Assembly (NCBI GenBank): GCA_900772685.1
Contig: CAAGRP010000027.1
Coordinates: 1 to 22,473 of the forward strand
Source: Lachnospiraceae bacterium
Lineage (GTDB): Bacteria; Bacillota; Clostridia; Lachnospirales; Lachnospiraceae
Length of the DNA stretch: 22,473 bases
Reading direction: 5' to 3'
In this document: one piece after another, positions 7,821 through 14,938 of the stretch
Position numbering within the stretch: the first letter of the stretch is position 1
Layout: every line of letters begins with the position of its first letter
The notes under the pieces: generated by a model
Seen by the model: only the letters and a program-made list of their open reading frames with translations
Told to the model about the DNA's origin: nothing
Database searches by the model: none
Made by a program: the position numbers and the translations under genes

Positions 7821-8060
7821 CTAAAAGAGAACGAAATTAAAAGTTTTGAATAAGAAGCATATTTCCTCCGATGACCGCTCTCGCTTAGTCCTCGCGCAGC
7901 GGTACTAACCCTTGTGCAAGCGTATGCTTGCAGGCGGGAAGTACCGACGCTGCGGATGTTTCCTTCAGAAGATTTATTGCCATTTATTCGGTTAGTCAGC
8001 ATTTTTATGATTTTTGATTCTTATGCCACGCCCATAGCCGTTGCGGGAAGAGGTGTTATT
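7821..8060. repeat. Palindromic repeat element, copy 2 (degraded right arm)
   Basis: A second tandem copy. The left arm (AAAAGTTTT at 7839-7847, AGAAGCATA at 7853-7861) and a 36-base core at 7872-7907 are kept. The 36-base tail (8022-8057) matches copy 1 (7781-7816) at 32 positions. The middle (about 7910-7945) and the right arm (about 7955-8015) have diverged, so the full-length hairpin seen in copy 1 no longer forms. The core CGCAGCG/CGCTGCG stem survives. I see no convincing gene here. A 60-codon frame at 7914-8096 crosses the repeat, but copy 1 does not keep that frame. Confidence 0.75.
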
Positions 8061-8131
8061 AACGGAAAGAAGATTTATGGTAATGTATCCGGTTAGAGAG
8101 TACATTGAACGAGGAAAATGAAAATATAAAC

Positions 8132-8173
8132 ACAGAATCGCCGCAATAACATTAACTATCGCGGCGGTTCTGT
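8132..8173 (-). terminator. Terminator of the sodium:solute symporter gene
   Basis: Thirteen-base arms, ACAGAATCGCCGC (8132-8144) and GCGGCGGTTCTGT (8161-8173), pair with a single G-U wobble across a 16-base loop. Read on the - strand, the stem is followed by a T-rich tract (complement of 8113-8130). It lies about 30 bases past the symporter stop and may also stop + strand transcription leaving the repeats. Confidence 0.85.
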
Positions 8174-8204
8174 TTAAGTATAGAAGAAAGAATTTTATAC
8201 GTTT

Positions 8205-9698
8205 TTATTTGCAGCAGGAGAAGACATCTTCTACAAGCTTTGAGTCAGGCTTTGGTGTGAGCAGTGATACGACAGGTACTATGATGAGCCCTGCTATCAT
8301 TGCTATCGCACCGCAGTTTATAGGGCTCTTTAAGATGGCAGGAAGTACAGAGCCTGCGAACATATTTAAGAGCATAAAGCCGACACCGAAGAAGAAGCAT
8401 ACCCAGCATGCCTGCCTTGTAGTACGTTTCCAGAAAAGTGAATACAGGAACGGTGCAAGGAACGAGCCTGCAAGTGCTCCCCAGGATATTCCCATCAGCT
8501 GTGCGATAAATGTTATCGAGCTGTGATACTGTATAAGAGCCAATATCGAAGAAATAGCGATAAATACGACTATGAGTATCCTTATCGAGCGCACCTGTTT
8601 CTTTTCACTCATATCTTTTATTATATTTTTGTTCAAAAGATCTATCGTGATCGTTGATGAAGATGTTATTACGAGTGACGAAAGAGTTGACATCGATGCG
8701 GAAAGCACAAGGATGACAACAAGTGCTATCAATATGGCCGGAAGTGTTGAAAGCATTGTAGGTATGATAGAGTCATATCCGTTTGCCGCAACATCGACCT
8801 GATCCGAGAAAAGACGGCCGAATCCGCCTAAGAAGTAGCTGCCTCCTGCGACAACGATCGCAAATACGGTAGAGATAACCGCACCTTTCTTAACAACATC
8901 AGCACTCTTTATTGCATAGAATTTCTGCACCATCTGAGGAAGTCCCCAGGTTCCGAGACTTGTAAGTATGACTACAAATAAAAGACTTAAAGGATCGGGA
9001 CCGAATACGGATGCAAAGATACCGGGTGTGGATGAAACCGTTTCATCGGTGATATTTGCAAGCCCTTGGATAGCTGCATGGAGTCCTCCGCGGCTCATTA
9101 CTACAGCTACAACAACGGCTATTATGCCGAAGAGCATTATTATACCCTGTATAAAGTCGTTGATTGCCGTTGCCATGTATCCGCCGGCAATAACATATAT
9201 AGCTGTCAGTACTGCCATAAGAAGGATGCATATCGAATAGTCGATATTAAATGCCATTCCGAAAAGTCTGCTGAGTCCGTTATATAACGAAGCAGTGTAA
9301 GGGATCAGGAATACGAATATTATAATAGAAGAACATATTTTTAATCCCTTGCTCTTGAAACGTTCTCCGAAGAACTGAGGCATTGTGGCTGAATTGAGAT
9401 GCTGCGTCATGATACGGGTCCTTTTTCCGAGGATGATCCATGGTAAGAGAGAACCGATGATGGCATTTCCTATACCTGCCCATGTAGCTGCAATACCGTA
9501 CTTCCATCCGAACTGTCCGGCATAACCTATAAATACAACGGCCGAAAAATAAGAAGTACCGTATGCGAAGGCTGTAAGCCACGGACCTACATTTCGTCCG
9601 CCGAGTACAAATCCGTTTACATCGGTAGTTGTTTTTCTGCAGTATATACCGATGCCTACCATTACTGCAAAGTAGACTATCAACAATACTAAGTTCAT
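8205..9698 (-). CDS. Sodium:solute symporter (SSS family)
   Basis: A 497-residue polytopic membrane protein of the SSS family (PutP/PanF-like), expected to couple Na+ entry to uptake of a small organic solute. It begins directly with a hydrophobic helix (MNLVLLIVYFAVMVGIGIY) and then shows the family segment DVNGFVLGGRNVGPWLTAFAYGTSYFSAVVFIGYAG. Later family features are GGYMATAINDFIQG and GTWGLPQMVQKFYAIKSADVVKKG. About 13 helices fit the length. A GGGGGAG ribosome site precedes the ATG. It has its own promoter inside the end of niaR, so cotranscription with niaR is possible but not required. The substrate is not evident. A NiaR half-site-like TTGACAC lies at the promoter, which only weakly hints at niacin-related control. 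Confidence 0.92.
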   Translation of the reverse strand: MNLVLLIVYFAVMVGIGIYCRKTTTDVNGFVLGGRNVGPWLTAFAYGTSYFSAVVFIGYAGQFGWKYGIAATWAGIGNAIIGSLLPWIILGKRTRIMTQHLNSATMPQFFGERFKSKGLKICSSIIIFVFLIPYTASLYNGLSRLFGMAFNIDYSICILLMAVLTAIYVIAGGYMATAINDFIQGIIMLFGIIAVVVAVVMSRGGLHAAIQGLANITDETVSSTPGIFASVFGPDPLSLLFVVILTSLGTWGLPQMVQKFYAIKSADVVKKGAVISTVFAIVVAGGSYFLGGFGRLFSDQVDVAANGYDSIIPTMLSTLPAILIALVVILVLSASMSTLSSLVITSSSTITIDLLNKNIIKDMSEKKQVRSIRILIVVFIAISSILALIQYHSSITFIAQLMGISWGALAGSFLAPFLYSLFWKRTTRQACWVCFFFGVGFMLLNMFAGSVLPAILKSPINCGAIAMIAGLIIVPVVSLLTPKPDSKLVEDVFSCCK

Positions 9699-9774
9699 TT
9701 TATTTCTCCCCCATTGAATATATTGATAAAACTGCTCATCGCCGCTTTAAAGCATTGAAGTAAGCAACAATGGC

Positions 9775-9803
9775 ATAATACCAAATTAAAATAGCCGTGT
9801 CAA
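9775..9803 (-). promoter_or_regulatory. Promoter of the symporter gene
   Basis: On the - strand, TTGACA (complement of 9798-9803), a 17-base spacer and TATTAT (complement of 9775-9780) form a near-consensus sigma-A promoter. The -35 lies over the last codons of niaR. Confidence 0.75.
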
Positions 9804-10315
9804 TGGTCGATAAGGATTCCGAGCTCTTTTAATTCATGGCATACACGGTCATATGACTCTTTATCGGGGCATGAAAGTGTGTGGAGATGGATATCATTTG
9901 TCAGTTCACAGAGAGAATGAGCCTTATGAGTGGCGATCTTTTCCAGAAAACGCTTTACATCATATCTTGAGGAAATGCTTAGATTTCCTGTCAGCTGTCC
10001 GTATAACGGATGCTCAACTATGACATCTATGACCTTGCAGCCGTTGTCAACACAGGCATTAAGCTCGCTTTCCGTCATTGAATGATCGTGCTTGCAGGCT
10101 ATGGTGAAGGTCGTTTCGTTCTGGTCGTGAGAATCGAGTATATATCCCCTCGGAGTAGCGTGTATAAAGCAGCCGTGAGCGCGAAGAAGAGCGATATCAC
10201 CGACGATGATCTGTCGGCTGACATTAAATCTCTTTGCAAGTGCGGAAGCACTTACAGGTTTCTCGCTTTCCTTTAATATATCAGTTATAGCACTTCTTCT
10301 TTCTTCTGCTGTCAT
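9800..10315 (-). CDS. niaR: Niacin-responsive transcriptional repressor NiaR
   Basis: A 171-residue repressor of the NiaR (YrxA) family, which shuts down NAD synthesis and niacin uptake genes when niacin is plentiful. The N-terminal winged helix-turn-helix (about 6-58) reads SASALAKRFNVSRQIIVGDIALLRAHG. The C-terminal 3H domain carries the three histidine motifs: KHDHSM (75-80), HPLYG (102-106) and HLHT (143-146). H76, E84, H143 and H145 are the likely metal ligands by analogy with TM1602. The length is typical. CGGAGGT precedes the ATG. The divergent promoter region holds matching operators, so the gene is probably autoregulated and controls the divergent EIIC-like transporter. Confidence 0.95.
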   Translation of the reverse strand: MTAEERRSAITDILKESEKPVSASALAKRFNVSRQIIVGDIALLRAHGCFIHATPRGYILDSHDQNETTFTIACKHDHSMTESELNACVDNGCKVIDVIVEHPLYGQLTGNLSISSRYDVKRFLEKIATHKAHSLCELTNDIHLHTLSCPDKESYDRVCHELKELGILIDH

Positions 10316-10423
10316 GCGTACCTCCGGGAATTATCAGATCAGGATATGGCTGCTGTATATACGTATTATATAAGACATAGTAATTATAAGAAGTTTTCCG
10401 TATCCTGAAAGCCTTTCTGTATG

Positions 10424-10452
10424 ATGATACCCATATTTTAAATAATAGTCAA
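10424..10452 (-). promoter_or_regulatory. Promoter of niaR
   Basis: On the - strand, TTGACT (complement of 10447-10452), a 17-base spacer and TATCAT (complement of 10424-10429). The -35 is part of the left arm of the NiaR operator. The implied leader is about 100 nt. An alternative -10-like TATAAT lies nearer the gene, within 10361-10376. Confidence 0.6.
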
Positions 10453-10468
10453 GATAGGTGTCTTGACA
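10448..10468. promoter_or_regulatory. NiaR operator 1, shared by divergent promoters
   Basis: A perfect inverted repeat GTCAAGA (10448-10454), six bases, TCTTGAC (10461-10467). It overlaps the -35 of both niaR (left arm) and the EIIC-like gene (right arm), so one bound repressor could silence both. The TGTCTTGAC-type sequence is that of NiaR operators known in Firmicutes. Confidence 0.85.
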
Positions 10469-10490
10469 AAAGTAAAAATTTCATTATAAT
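10463..10490 (+). promoter_or_regulatory. Promoter of the EIIC-like transporter gene
   Basis: A perfect TTGACA (10463-10468), 16-base spacer and perfect TATAAT (10485-10490). It lies between two NiaR-type operators and is a strong promoter that would need repression. Confidence 0.85.
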
Positions 10491-10500
10491 AAAACTCGCA

Positions 10501-10525
10501 TGTGTCAAGACACATAATTTGACAC
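10501..10525. promoter_or_regulatory. NiaR operator 2 with an extra half-site
   Basis: TGTGTCAAGACACA (10501-10514) is a perfect palindrome over the expected transcription start. It is followed by TTGACAC (10519-10525), which pairs with the TGTCAA of the palindrome as a wider inverted repeat. It would block initiation or early elongation. Confidence 0.82.
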
Positions 10526-10543
10526 GAAAATGAGGAGGAAGAA

Positions 10544-11635
10544 ATGGAAGCTTTCAAAGCGTTTTTGAAGAAAAAGAATATCATCTTTTCAGCAAAGAGA
10601 TATGGAGTTGATGCACTCGGTGCGATGGCACAGGGACTTTTCTGTACATTGCTCATCGGAACCATCCTGAATACTCTCGGAAATTCTTTCCATATAGGAT
10701 TATTCAGCATGACAGTGTGCACGATAGGAGAAACGGCATATACGATCGGTGCGATCGCATCGGCTATGGTAGGACCGGCTATGGCTGCGGCAATAGGTTA
10801 TGCCCTGCAGGCACCTCAATTGGTACTGTTTTCACTTATACCGGTCGGATATGCTACAAATGTAATCGGCGGTGCCGGCGGACCGCTTGCTGTATTTGTT
10901 GTTGCGATAGTGGCATCGGAGTGCGGTAAGCTTGTTTCAAAGGAGACCAAGGTTGACATACTTGTTACACCGCTTGTAACTATACTTGCAGGTATCGGTA
11001 TCGCAGCGCTTGTTGCAGCACCGATAGGAGCAGCAGCATCTGCATTCGGAAAGATGGTTATGTGGGCAACTGACCTTCAGCCATTCTTCATGGGAATCCT
11101 TGTATCGGTTATCGTTGGTGTGGCACTTACACTTCCGATATCTTCAGCAGCTATATGTGCGGCGCTCGGACTTACGGGACTTGCCGGCGGAGCGGCAGTA
11201 GCAGGCTGCTGTGCTCAGATGGTAGGTTTTGCGGTGATGTCATTTAAGGAGAACGGAGTCGGAGGCCTTGTTTCTCAGGGAATCGGAACATCGATGCTTC
11301 AGATGCCTAACATTGTAAGAAATCCTAAGATATGGATCGCACCTACACTTGCTTCAGCCATAACGGGACCGTTAGCTACATGTGTGTTCGGCCTTACTAT
11401 GAACGGACCGGCAGTTTCATCGGGAATGGGAACCTGCGGACTTGTAGGACAGATAGGTGTATATACAGGCTGGCTCAACGATATAGCAGAGGGAACAAAA
11501 GCTGCTATCACAGGCTTTGACTGGCTCGGACTCATCCTTATATGCTTTGTACTCCCGGCAGTATTGAGCACGATATTCTGCCAGATGGAAAGAAAAGCCG
11601 GATGGATAAAAGAAGGAGATCTTAAGCTCAGCTAA
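10544..11635 (+). CDS. PTS_EIIC_2/PfoR-like membrane protein, candidate niacin transporter
   Basis: A 363-residue, very hydrophobic and glycine/alanine-rich protein of the PTS EIIC type 2 (PfoR-like) family, with about ten membrane spans. Typical stretches are RYGVDALGAMAQGLFCTLLI (about 19-38), NVIGGAGGPLAVFVVA (about 106-121), GISTSMLQMPNIV-like GIGTSMLQMPNIV (about 247-259) and GPAVSSGMGTCGLVGQIGV. It has no EIIA or EIIB domain, and none is nearby, so sugar phosphorylation is doubtful. It is monocistronic, with AGGAGGAAGAA before the ATG and its own terminator. The promoter is bracketed by NiaR operators. From context I infer uptake of nicotinate, nicotinamide or a related precursor. Family assignment is firm; the substrate is inference. 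Confidence 0.82.
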   Translation: MEAFKAFLKKKNIIFSAKRYGVDALGAMAQGLFCTLLIGTILNTLGNSFHIGLFSMTVCTIGETAYTIGAIASAMVGPAMAAAIGYALQAPQLVLFSLIPVGYATNVIGGAGGPLAVFVVAIVASECGKLVSKETKVDILVTPLVTILAGIGIAALVAAPIGAAASAFGKMVMWATDLQPFFMGILVSVIVGVALTLPISSAAICAALGLTGLAGGAAVAGCCAQMVGFAVMSFKENGVGGLVSQGIGTSMLQMPNIVRNPKIWIAPTLASAITGPLATCVFGLTMNGPAVSSGMGTCGLVGQIGVYTGWLNDIAEGTKAAITGFDWLGLILICFVLPAVLSTIFCQMERKAGWIKEGDLKLS

Positions 11636-11661
11636 GATTAAATATAATTGATTAAATAAAG

Positions 11662-11698
11662 TCAGAGGTTTGATGAATGTCATTCCTCTGATTTTTTT
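11662..11698 (+). terminator. Terminator of the EIIC-like gene
   Basis: Arms TCAGAGG (11662-11668) and CCTCTGA (11685-11691) are followed by seven T residues. It lies 26 bases after the stop codon. Confidence 0.9.
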
Positions 11699-11858
11699 GA
11701 TTACGGAATAGTTAATCTGTATGAAAGATTTGCCAACGATTACTTGACAGTAACGTGACATTAACTTGCTTATTGCAGATATATACAGAATTTTTCGGGT
11801 ATGATAAGATACTCGTAAGACAAAAATCGAAAATTAAAAAATAAACAGCAATTTGTAA

Positions 11859-11981
11859 TTGGAATCCAAAGAAAAAAGAGCAATAGAAGTTATCTTTTAT
11901 GCAGCTTTTTTGATGCCGATGATAGGTGTGCTTTTGTCATGGTTAGCTGTACAGGCATGTGCACATATCAGTGAAAAGTAG
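11859..11981 (+). CDS. Possible small membrane peptide ahead of the AraC gene
   Basis: A 40-codon frame opens at a TTG (11859) directly after an in-frame stop and ends with TAG at 11979-11981, twelve bases before the araC start. The translation has a charged start (MESKEKRAIE) followed by a hydrophobic stretch VIFYAAFLMPMIGVLLSWLA and a short polar end (QACAHISEK), as expected for a one-helix membrane peptide. Against it, no Shine-Dalgarno sequence is seen before the TTG or before the internal ATG at 11916, and the length is small enough to arise by chance. The rest of the 11699-11992 gap holds AT-rich sequence with -10-like TATGAT (11800-11805) but no convincing -35. Confidence 0.35.
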   Translation: MESKEKRAIEVIFYAAFLMPMIGVLLSWLAVQACAHISEK

Positions 11982-11992
11982 GAGATGAGATT

Positions 11993-12847
11993 ATGGAGAT
12001 TATTGATAAGGGTGTTCTGGACGGATCGTTCATGGACTTTTATGTTCCGACGGAATTTGCGCGAAAAGCTCTTTTTTACAGTGAATCCTTTGGCCATTTC
12101 ATATGCGACAGGAGCTATCGAATAGACAGGAAATATCTGAATCAGTTCCTGATGGTATATGTATACGGTGGAGCTATGGAAGTAAACTGTGGGGAAAACA
12201 GCTATAGGGTTGAAAAAAATCAGATCGGTCTGATAGATTGCCGGAAAGCACACTCCTATTACGGCGAGAGAAATGCAGAGGGTAAGAATCTGGATTTTTA
12301 CTGGTTTCATTTTAATGGTGTTGCGGCAGAAATGTATGGAGACTATCTGATAGAAAACTATGGCACTGTGTATTCGGGAGCTGATATATTGATGCTGAGA
12401 GAGCCTTTTCTGGATGTGATCCGTTCGGCACAGAATCCGCTCACCAATGAGCACATTGTTTCATCAAATATCCATGCCGTTTTAAGCGGACTGACCATGC
12501 TTGGAAAAGAGAGACGAGCGGACAGCTGTGTTATTACGCCGGCCCTTATGTATATCCACAATCATTTCATGGAGGATATATCAAGCGATGTGCTGGCGGA
12601 GCGTTGCGGAATAAGTAAATCTCATTTTATTAGAACCTTTAACCGTTATGTAGAATGTACGCCACATAAATATCTGATCCTTTACCGTATAAGACAGGCC
12701 AAGCGTCTGCTTATAACAACAGACCTTACGGTCGAGAGGATAGCAGAGCAGTGCGGTTTTAACAGTGCATCGCATTTTGTACGCGAATTCAGAAGTGTAA
12801 CAAACACTACACCTAACGCCTTCCGCGCATCAAGCGGCGGCTTTTAA
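11993..12847 (+). CDS. AraC-family transcriptional regulator
   Basis: A 284-residue AraC/XylS regulator. The N-terminal half (about 20-130) is a cupin-type effector domain (LNQFLMVYVYGGAMEVNCGE, then NQIGLIDCRKAHSYYG and FYWFHFNG). The C-terminal about 100 residues hold the two helix-turn-helix motifs: DISSDVLAERCGISKSHFIR and TVERIAEQCGFNSASHFVRE, ending with the usual TTPNAFRA. AGGAG lies upstream of the ATG. It converges on the sugar-binding lipoprotein gene and is the only regulator in the sugar locus. It is therefore the best candidate to sense the imported sugar and activate the divergent operons from the 39-bp arms at 16.2 and 16.4 kb. That link is inference. Confidence 0.92.
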   Translation: MEIIDKGVLDGSFMDFYVPTEFARKALFYSESFGHFICDRSYRIDRKYLNQFLMVYVYGGAMEVNCGENSYRVEKNQIGLIDCRKAHSYYGERNAEGKNLDFYWFHFNGVAAEMYGDYLIENYGTVYSGADILMLREPFLDVIRSAQNPLTNEHIVSSNIHAVLSGLTMLGKERRADSCVITPALMYIHNHFMEDISSDVLAERCGISKSHFIRTFNRYVECTPHKYLILYRIRQAKRLLITTDLTVERIAEQCGFNSASHFVREFRSVTNTTPNAFRASSGGF

Positions 12848-12852
12848 AAAAG

Positions 12853-12879
12853 GGGGCTGACGCATTGTGCGACAGCCCC
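12853..12879 (-). terminator. Terminator of the binding-protein operon
   Basis: A compact hairpin: GGGGCTG (12853-12859), CGCA, loop TTG, TGCG, CAGCCCC (12873-12879). On the - strand it is followed by CTTTTTT. It lies between converging genes and may also stop araC transcripts, although T residues are missing on that side. Confidence 0.88.
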
Positions 12880-12902
12880 AACAGCACATATAAGAGGAAA
12901 TT

Positions 12903-13976
12903 TTATTTGCCAAGCTGCTTATCTAAAGTAGCAAGCCTCTCCTCGGCAGTATCAATAGTAACAACCTCAGAGCCTGAATCTATAAAGGAGTCTACGGTTT
13001 CACCTTCAAGGTGTGCAACCATTGATTCGACTGCTTTATAGCCCATTTCATAAGCCATCTGAGCTACAGACATTGTGAGCTCGTTGTTAAGTATAGCTTC
13101 ACAGGCTGCACGGTCACCGTTGAATCCGAGGAAAATAGTATTCGCATAAGCCGGATTCTTGGCAGCGGTGCGTGCTGCAGCCATTGCCATGTCATCGTTA
13201 TTTGCACAGATGATAGCTATACCTTCAGGATGCGTCTGCATTATAGCTTCCATTGACGTTACCGCACGGTCTGCCGTTGCTTCGGCATATTTAACCTCGT
13301 CTGAAAGGAATTCACCGCCTGCCTCTGTGATACCTTCTTCGTATCCGGTCATACGGGCGGTATTTGTCTGATCGCCCTGAACGCCGGCAATTTCGATACA
13401 CTTAATCTCTTCCCAGCCGGCAGCTTTTGCAGCTTCTACTGCAGCTATAGCACCCTGCTTTGCAGCAGCCTGGTTTCCTGTTCCGACGAAGGAGATTACC
13501 TCAGGAGCCTCGAAATTGGTATCGAGTGCCATTATAGGAAGATCGGTTCCGCTTACAAGCTTAGCGGCTGTATCACTCTGAAGAGGAGAGATAAGGATAC
13601 CGTCGTAGCTGTTGGAATTAAGATCCGTTTCGATCATATTCTGCATTTCGTCAAAGGCAGTCTCTGAGGACGGACCCTTTACGTCTACAGATACAAGATC
13701 GGGATTTTCTTTGGCATAAGCCTCTGCGCCTGCCTTTACATATTGCCAGTATTCTGAAGACAAGGTCTTAAGGATAACGCTTAAATTATATTTAGCGTTT
13801 CCGTCTGTGCTTGCAGCTGCTTCGTTTCCGTTGTCTGCACTTGCTGCTTCACTTTTGCTTGAAGATTTACTTGCACTGCTTTTTGAAGACGCATCAGATC
13901 CGCCTGATGTGCATGCTGCAAGGGATAAACATAAAGCTCCTGTGAGTAGTGTTGCTGTCAATCTCTTTTTGATCAT
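12903..13976 (-). CDS. Sugar ABC transporter substrate-binding lipoprotein
   Basis: A 357-residue periplasmic-binding-protein type 1 (RbsB/XylF-like) lipoprotein. A signal peptide MIKKRLTATLLTGALCLSLAAC ends in the lipobox LAAC, with the lipidated Cys at residue 22. A Ser/Ala-rich spacer (about 23-60) follows, then two sugar-binding lobes (YNLSVILKTLSSEYWQYVKAG; SYDGILISPLQSDTAAKLV; ICANNDDMAMAAARTA; GFNGDRAACEAILN). It is third in the - strand operon after the dehydrogenase and TIM-barrel genes and supplies the RbsA/RbsC-type ATPase and permease encoded divergently. A perfect AGGAGG lies before the ATG. The ligand is a monosaccharide or cyclitol-like compound that cannot be read from sequence. 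Confidence 0.92.
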   Translation of the reverse strand: MIKKRLTATLLTGALCLSLAACTSGGSDASSKSSASKSSSKSEAASADNGNEAAASTDGNAKYNLSVILKTLSSEYWQYVKAGAEAYAKENPDLVSVDVKGPSSETAFDEMQNMIETDLNSNSYDGILISPLQSDTAAKLVSGTDLPIMALDTNFEAPEVISFVGTGNQAAAKQGAIAAVEAAKAAGWEEIKCIEIAGVQGDQTNTARMTGYEEGITEAGGEFLSDEVKYAEATADRAVTSMEAIMQTHPEGIAIICANNDDMAMAAARTAAKNPAYANTIFLGFNGDRAACEAILNNELTMSVAQMAYEMGYKAVESMVAHLEGETVDSFIDSGSEVVTIDTAEERLATLDKQLGK

Positions 13977-14016
13977 AATTCCTCCTTTATATAATTAAAT
14001 TTAATGAGTGCTAAAA

Positions 14017-14910
14017 TCAAAATCCTGCTTTTTTAAGATTCTCGAAACCTATAACGGCTTTTTTGAGCGGAATGTCAAATGATTTAACAGGGAAAAGATC
14101 CTGCTCAACCACACACCAGCCGTCATAGCCTGTTTCATCAAGAGCCTTGCGGAACTCTGAAAAATTGATACTTCCGTTGCCCGGCTCAACCATGATATCT
14201 TCTGTTACAGCCTTTGCGAATGACCATTTGTTTTCATCCATCTTTGCTTTTACTGAAAGATCGCAGTCCTTTATATGTATGTAAGGGATGCGTGCAGCCC
14301 ATTTCTTGTAGAATGAAATAGGTTCTCCGCCGCCGTATACATGGTGTCCTGTATCGAAGCACAGATCAACTGTTGTATCGTTAAGGAAACGCTCTATCTG
14401 CTCCTCGGTCTGAACATGACTGTCAACATGCGGATGGAATAATCCGATAAAACCGTTCTTGGCACAGCGGTCTGCACAGCGCTGTACATTTTTACAATAT
14501 GTAGACCATTCCTCGTCACTTAAGGTCGGGTTCATTTCAAGTTCTCCCGTTGCGAGGTTGGTGTACATAGGAGGAAGAAGAACGATATACTTTGCCGAAG
14601 GAAAAGCCTTTAAAAGCTCTGAAATATCATCTATGTCCTTGAGCATCTGCTGTACTGATGCCTCATCGAGGAAGTTTCCGCCTTCGGTAGCACCTACAAG
14701 CTCGAGAGAACGGGCATCCATAGCATTCTTAAGAAGCTGAGGGTTATCATTTGGCATGTAGCCCCATGGGCCTATCTCGCAGCCTTCGTATCCTGCGACC
14801 TTCATTTCATCCAGACAACGCCACCATGGTGTTTGCTTTGCGTTGTTCGGATCACTTGCCGGAAACCATACACCCCATGAATCAGGGGCAATACCGATTC
14901 TAACTGCCAT
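14017..14910 (-). CDS. Sugar phosphate isomerase/epimerase-like TIM barrel (IolE/LgdB-like)
   Basis: A 297-residue xylose-isomerase-like TIM barrel of the family that includes inosose dehydratase IolE and 3-keto-sugar lyases/hydratases. The start RIGIAPDSWGVWFPASDP, the GYEGCEIGPWGYMP strand, FHPHVDSHVQTEEQIERFL, CFDTGHHVYGGG and IPYIHIKDCD supply the usual His/Asp/Glu metal ligands. A late VEPGNGSINFSEF follows. The ATG ending at 14910 is chosen; an in-frame TTG two codons earlier lies too close to AGGAGA. It sits 28 bases behind the dehydrogenase gene and 40 bases before the binding protein. With an oxidised 3-keto sugar from the dehydrogenase as substrate, elimination or hydration is a reasonable guess. 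Exact chemistry unknown. Confidence 0.85.
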   Translation of the reverse strand: MAVRIGIAPDSWGVWFPASDPNNAKQTPWWRCLDEMKVAGYEGCEIGPWGYMPNDNPQLLKNAMDARSLELVGATEGGNFLDEASVQQMLKDIDDISELLKAFPSAKYIVLLPPMYTNLATGELEMNPTLSDEEWSTYCKNVQRCADRCAKNGFIGLFHPHVDSHVQTEEQIERFLNDTTVDLCFDTGHHVYGGGEPISFYKKWAARIPYIHIKDCDLSVKAKMDENKWSFAKAVTEDIMVEPGNGSINFSEFRKALDETGYDGWCVVEQDLFPVKSFDIPLKKAVIGFENLKKAGF

Positions 14911-14938
14911 AATCAAATTTCTCCTTTCACCGATTTAA

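Noticed and set aside
7615..8060. CRISPR array in the repeat block
   Set aside because: Only two large, imperfect, directly abutting units with internal palindromes; no regular short repeats or spacers and no cas genes.
7914..8096. A 60-codon frame ending in a plausible-looking ATPIAVAGRGVINGKKIYG
   Set aside because: It runs through repeat copy 2, and the equivalent frame in copy 1 is shifted and stopped, so the repeat is not conserved as protein.
11897..12454. A 185-codon frame on the - strand
   Set aside because: It lies over the strong AraC gene and its upstream region, has no ribosome site and no recognisable family; a shadow frame.
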